A stretch of 64,000 bases of DNA from Chamaea fasciata (Eukaryota; Chordata; Aves; Passeriformes; Sylviidae), in assembly GCA_029207755.1 (NCBI GenBank), contig JARCOQ010000017.1, positions 2,368,945 to 2,432,944 of the forward strand, in the 5' to 3' direction. The notes under the pieces are model-generated. The model was not told where the DNA came from. It worked only from the letters and a program-made list of their open reading frames with translations, and searched no databases. The translations under genes were made by a program, and so were the position numbers. Position 1 is the stretch's first letter, and each line of letters starts with the position of its first letter. Shown here one piece after another: positions 63,167 through 64,000 of this stretch.

Positions 63167-63286
63167 TCAGCGGAGGGTGATCCTGGTGGCCAAACCCACG
63201 GAGATTTCTTTGTCACCCTGTTTGATCAGCACAGCTATGAGAGCCTGAGTCATGGCAGCTTTTTGAAACACACATTTCCTCTCCAT
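63167..63286 (-). CDS. Possible terminal coding exon of an upstream minus-strand gene
   Basis: Acceptor TTGTTCTGCTCCCTGCAG is good. It is followed by 39 codons beginning MERKCVFQKAAMTQALIAVL, including IKQGDKEISVGLATRITLR, then TGA. Composition looks like a folded protein (amphipathic helix, then a strand-like end). No family recognised. It could instead be an internal exon of the formin ending at GTGGGT after GDKEIS. A chance ORF is not excluded. Confidence 0.3.
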   Translation of the reverse strand: MERKCVFQKAAMTQALIAVLIKQGDKEISVGLATRITLR

Positions 63287-64000
63287 CTGCAGGGAGCAGA
63301 ACAAGGTCAGGGATTCTGGAGGCCGGAAGAATAAAACATGGGAAGGAGACACAATGTTCTTAATGGGGGAAAGAGGGAGGGAATGAAGGAACAATGGCAC
63401 AAGGGATGTTTTTCCTCCCAAGAACTCACTCTCCCCTGGCTTTTGGCCCCAGTGCTGTTGGGCTCAAGCATGGCATGAGAGCACAGGCAGGAGGTGGCAG
63501 CTGCCTAGCAACTACAGGGACAGCAACCAAGGAGTCCTCCTGTTCACACACCAGGGGATGGAAAAAACAGCAGGTTTGGGGTTTGAGTCCGGGGAGTAAA
63601 CAGGAGCACGGCTGAAGGAGGACTCTGCACCCCGGGTGACAAACAAATGTGCTCTCACAGTGCCTGGAGAGCAGGCTGGGAATGGGAGCATTAGCCAGGG
63701 ACTGCAGGGCCAGACAGGAGGGGAGGAGAGTGTTTCAGTCACTGGTTTGAGCCGATGATGGCACTTTCTGGACATCACCAGAGCTGCAAGGAGACACTCA
63801 GATGTACCACGAGCTTCCCGACTCACCCTGGTCCAGCAAAGCCCAGAGATCCCAGGGCCACTCAATCTGTGTATTCCATCAGAAAACATCCACTGGATCC
63901 AGTGGATCTCCAGCAACAACAGCCCCCAGCACACTCCAGGCTGCAGTTCCTTCCCTCCAGCCTTAGGCAAAGAGGGGGATGTAGAAATGCCCCCCACACC
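63287..64000. other. Unassigned window end
   Basis: A minus-strand ORF at 63512-63997 is open for 161 codons but has no domain, and its composition follows the local GC content. It is not called as a gene. Confidence 0.4.

Noticed and set aside
63512..63997. 161-codon minus-strand ORF at the window end, and a possible splice within it
   Set aside because: The GTGAGT to CTTGCAG pair is only about 43 bp apart, too short for a normal intron, and the peptide has no recognisable domain.

Overview
The window looks like vertebrate nuclear DNA, most probably from a bird. The interspersed repeats end in sequences typical of avian CR1 LINE 3' ends. There are many short LTR fragments, and the spliced genes have short coding exons with GT-AG borders. 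A songbird is my inference from the LTR types; no database search was possible. No bacterial-type operons, rRNA, tRNA or CRISPR array were seen.

Two genes can be rebuilt exon by exon, both on the minus strand. CBLN4 (cerebellin-4) occupies 9504-14001 in three coding exons and encodes 193 residues. It is a secreted C1q-family synaptic organiser. Its first exon lies in a CpG-rich promoter island at about 13430-14120, and a GC-rich minisatellite of 67-68 bp units (15024-15697) sits about 1 kb upstream of its start codon.

From 24548 to at least 44959, and probably to about 47.3 kb or beyond, lies a formin. I join 16 coding exons in consistent phase, giving 718 residues before the uncertain N-terminus. 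Its order is an N-terminal helical segment, two successive pleckstrin-homology-like domains, a short proline-rich FH1-like stretch and a complete FH2 domain. It stops a few residues after FH2, with no obvious autoregulatory tail. This layout matches no human formin that I know. It fits the 'PH-domain-containing formin' class that I recall from comparative formin surveys, along with a report of a formin lost from the human lineage (recalled, not checked). This is the most interesting object in the window.

The formin's 5' end is unresolved. Several exon-like segments lie upstream on the same strand (47248-47282, 48561-48638, 53384-53452, 57752-57773, 60561-60702), with two mutually exclusive ways to join them. 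A possible terminal exon of another minus-strand gene is at 63167-63286.

Region by region: 1-9.5 kb is the CBLN4 downstream flank with LTR and CR1 pieces and a GGGAA array; 9.5-14 kb is CBLN4; 14-24.5 kb is intergenic; 24.5-47 kb is the formin, with LTRs, CR1s and a duplicated segment in its introns; 47-64 kb is mostly unassigned, with candidate 5' exons. The two genes have unrelated products (extracellular synapse organiser; actin nucleator). I see no evidence that they work together beyond adjacency and shared orientation.
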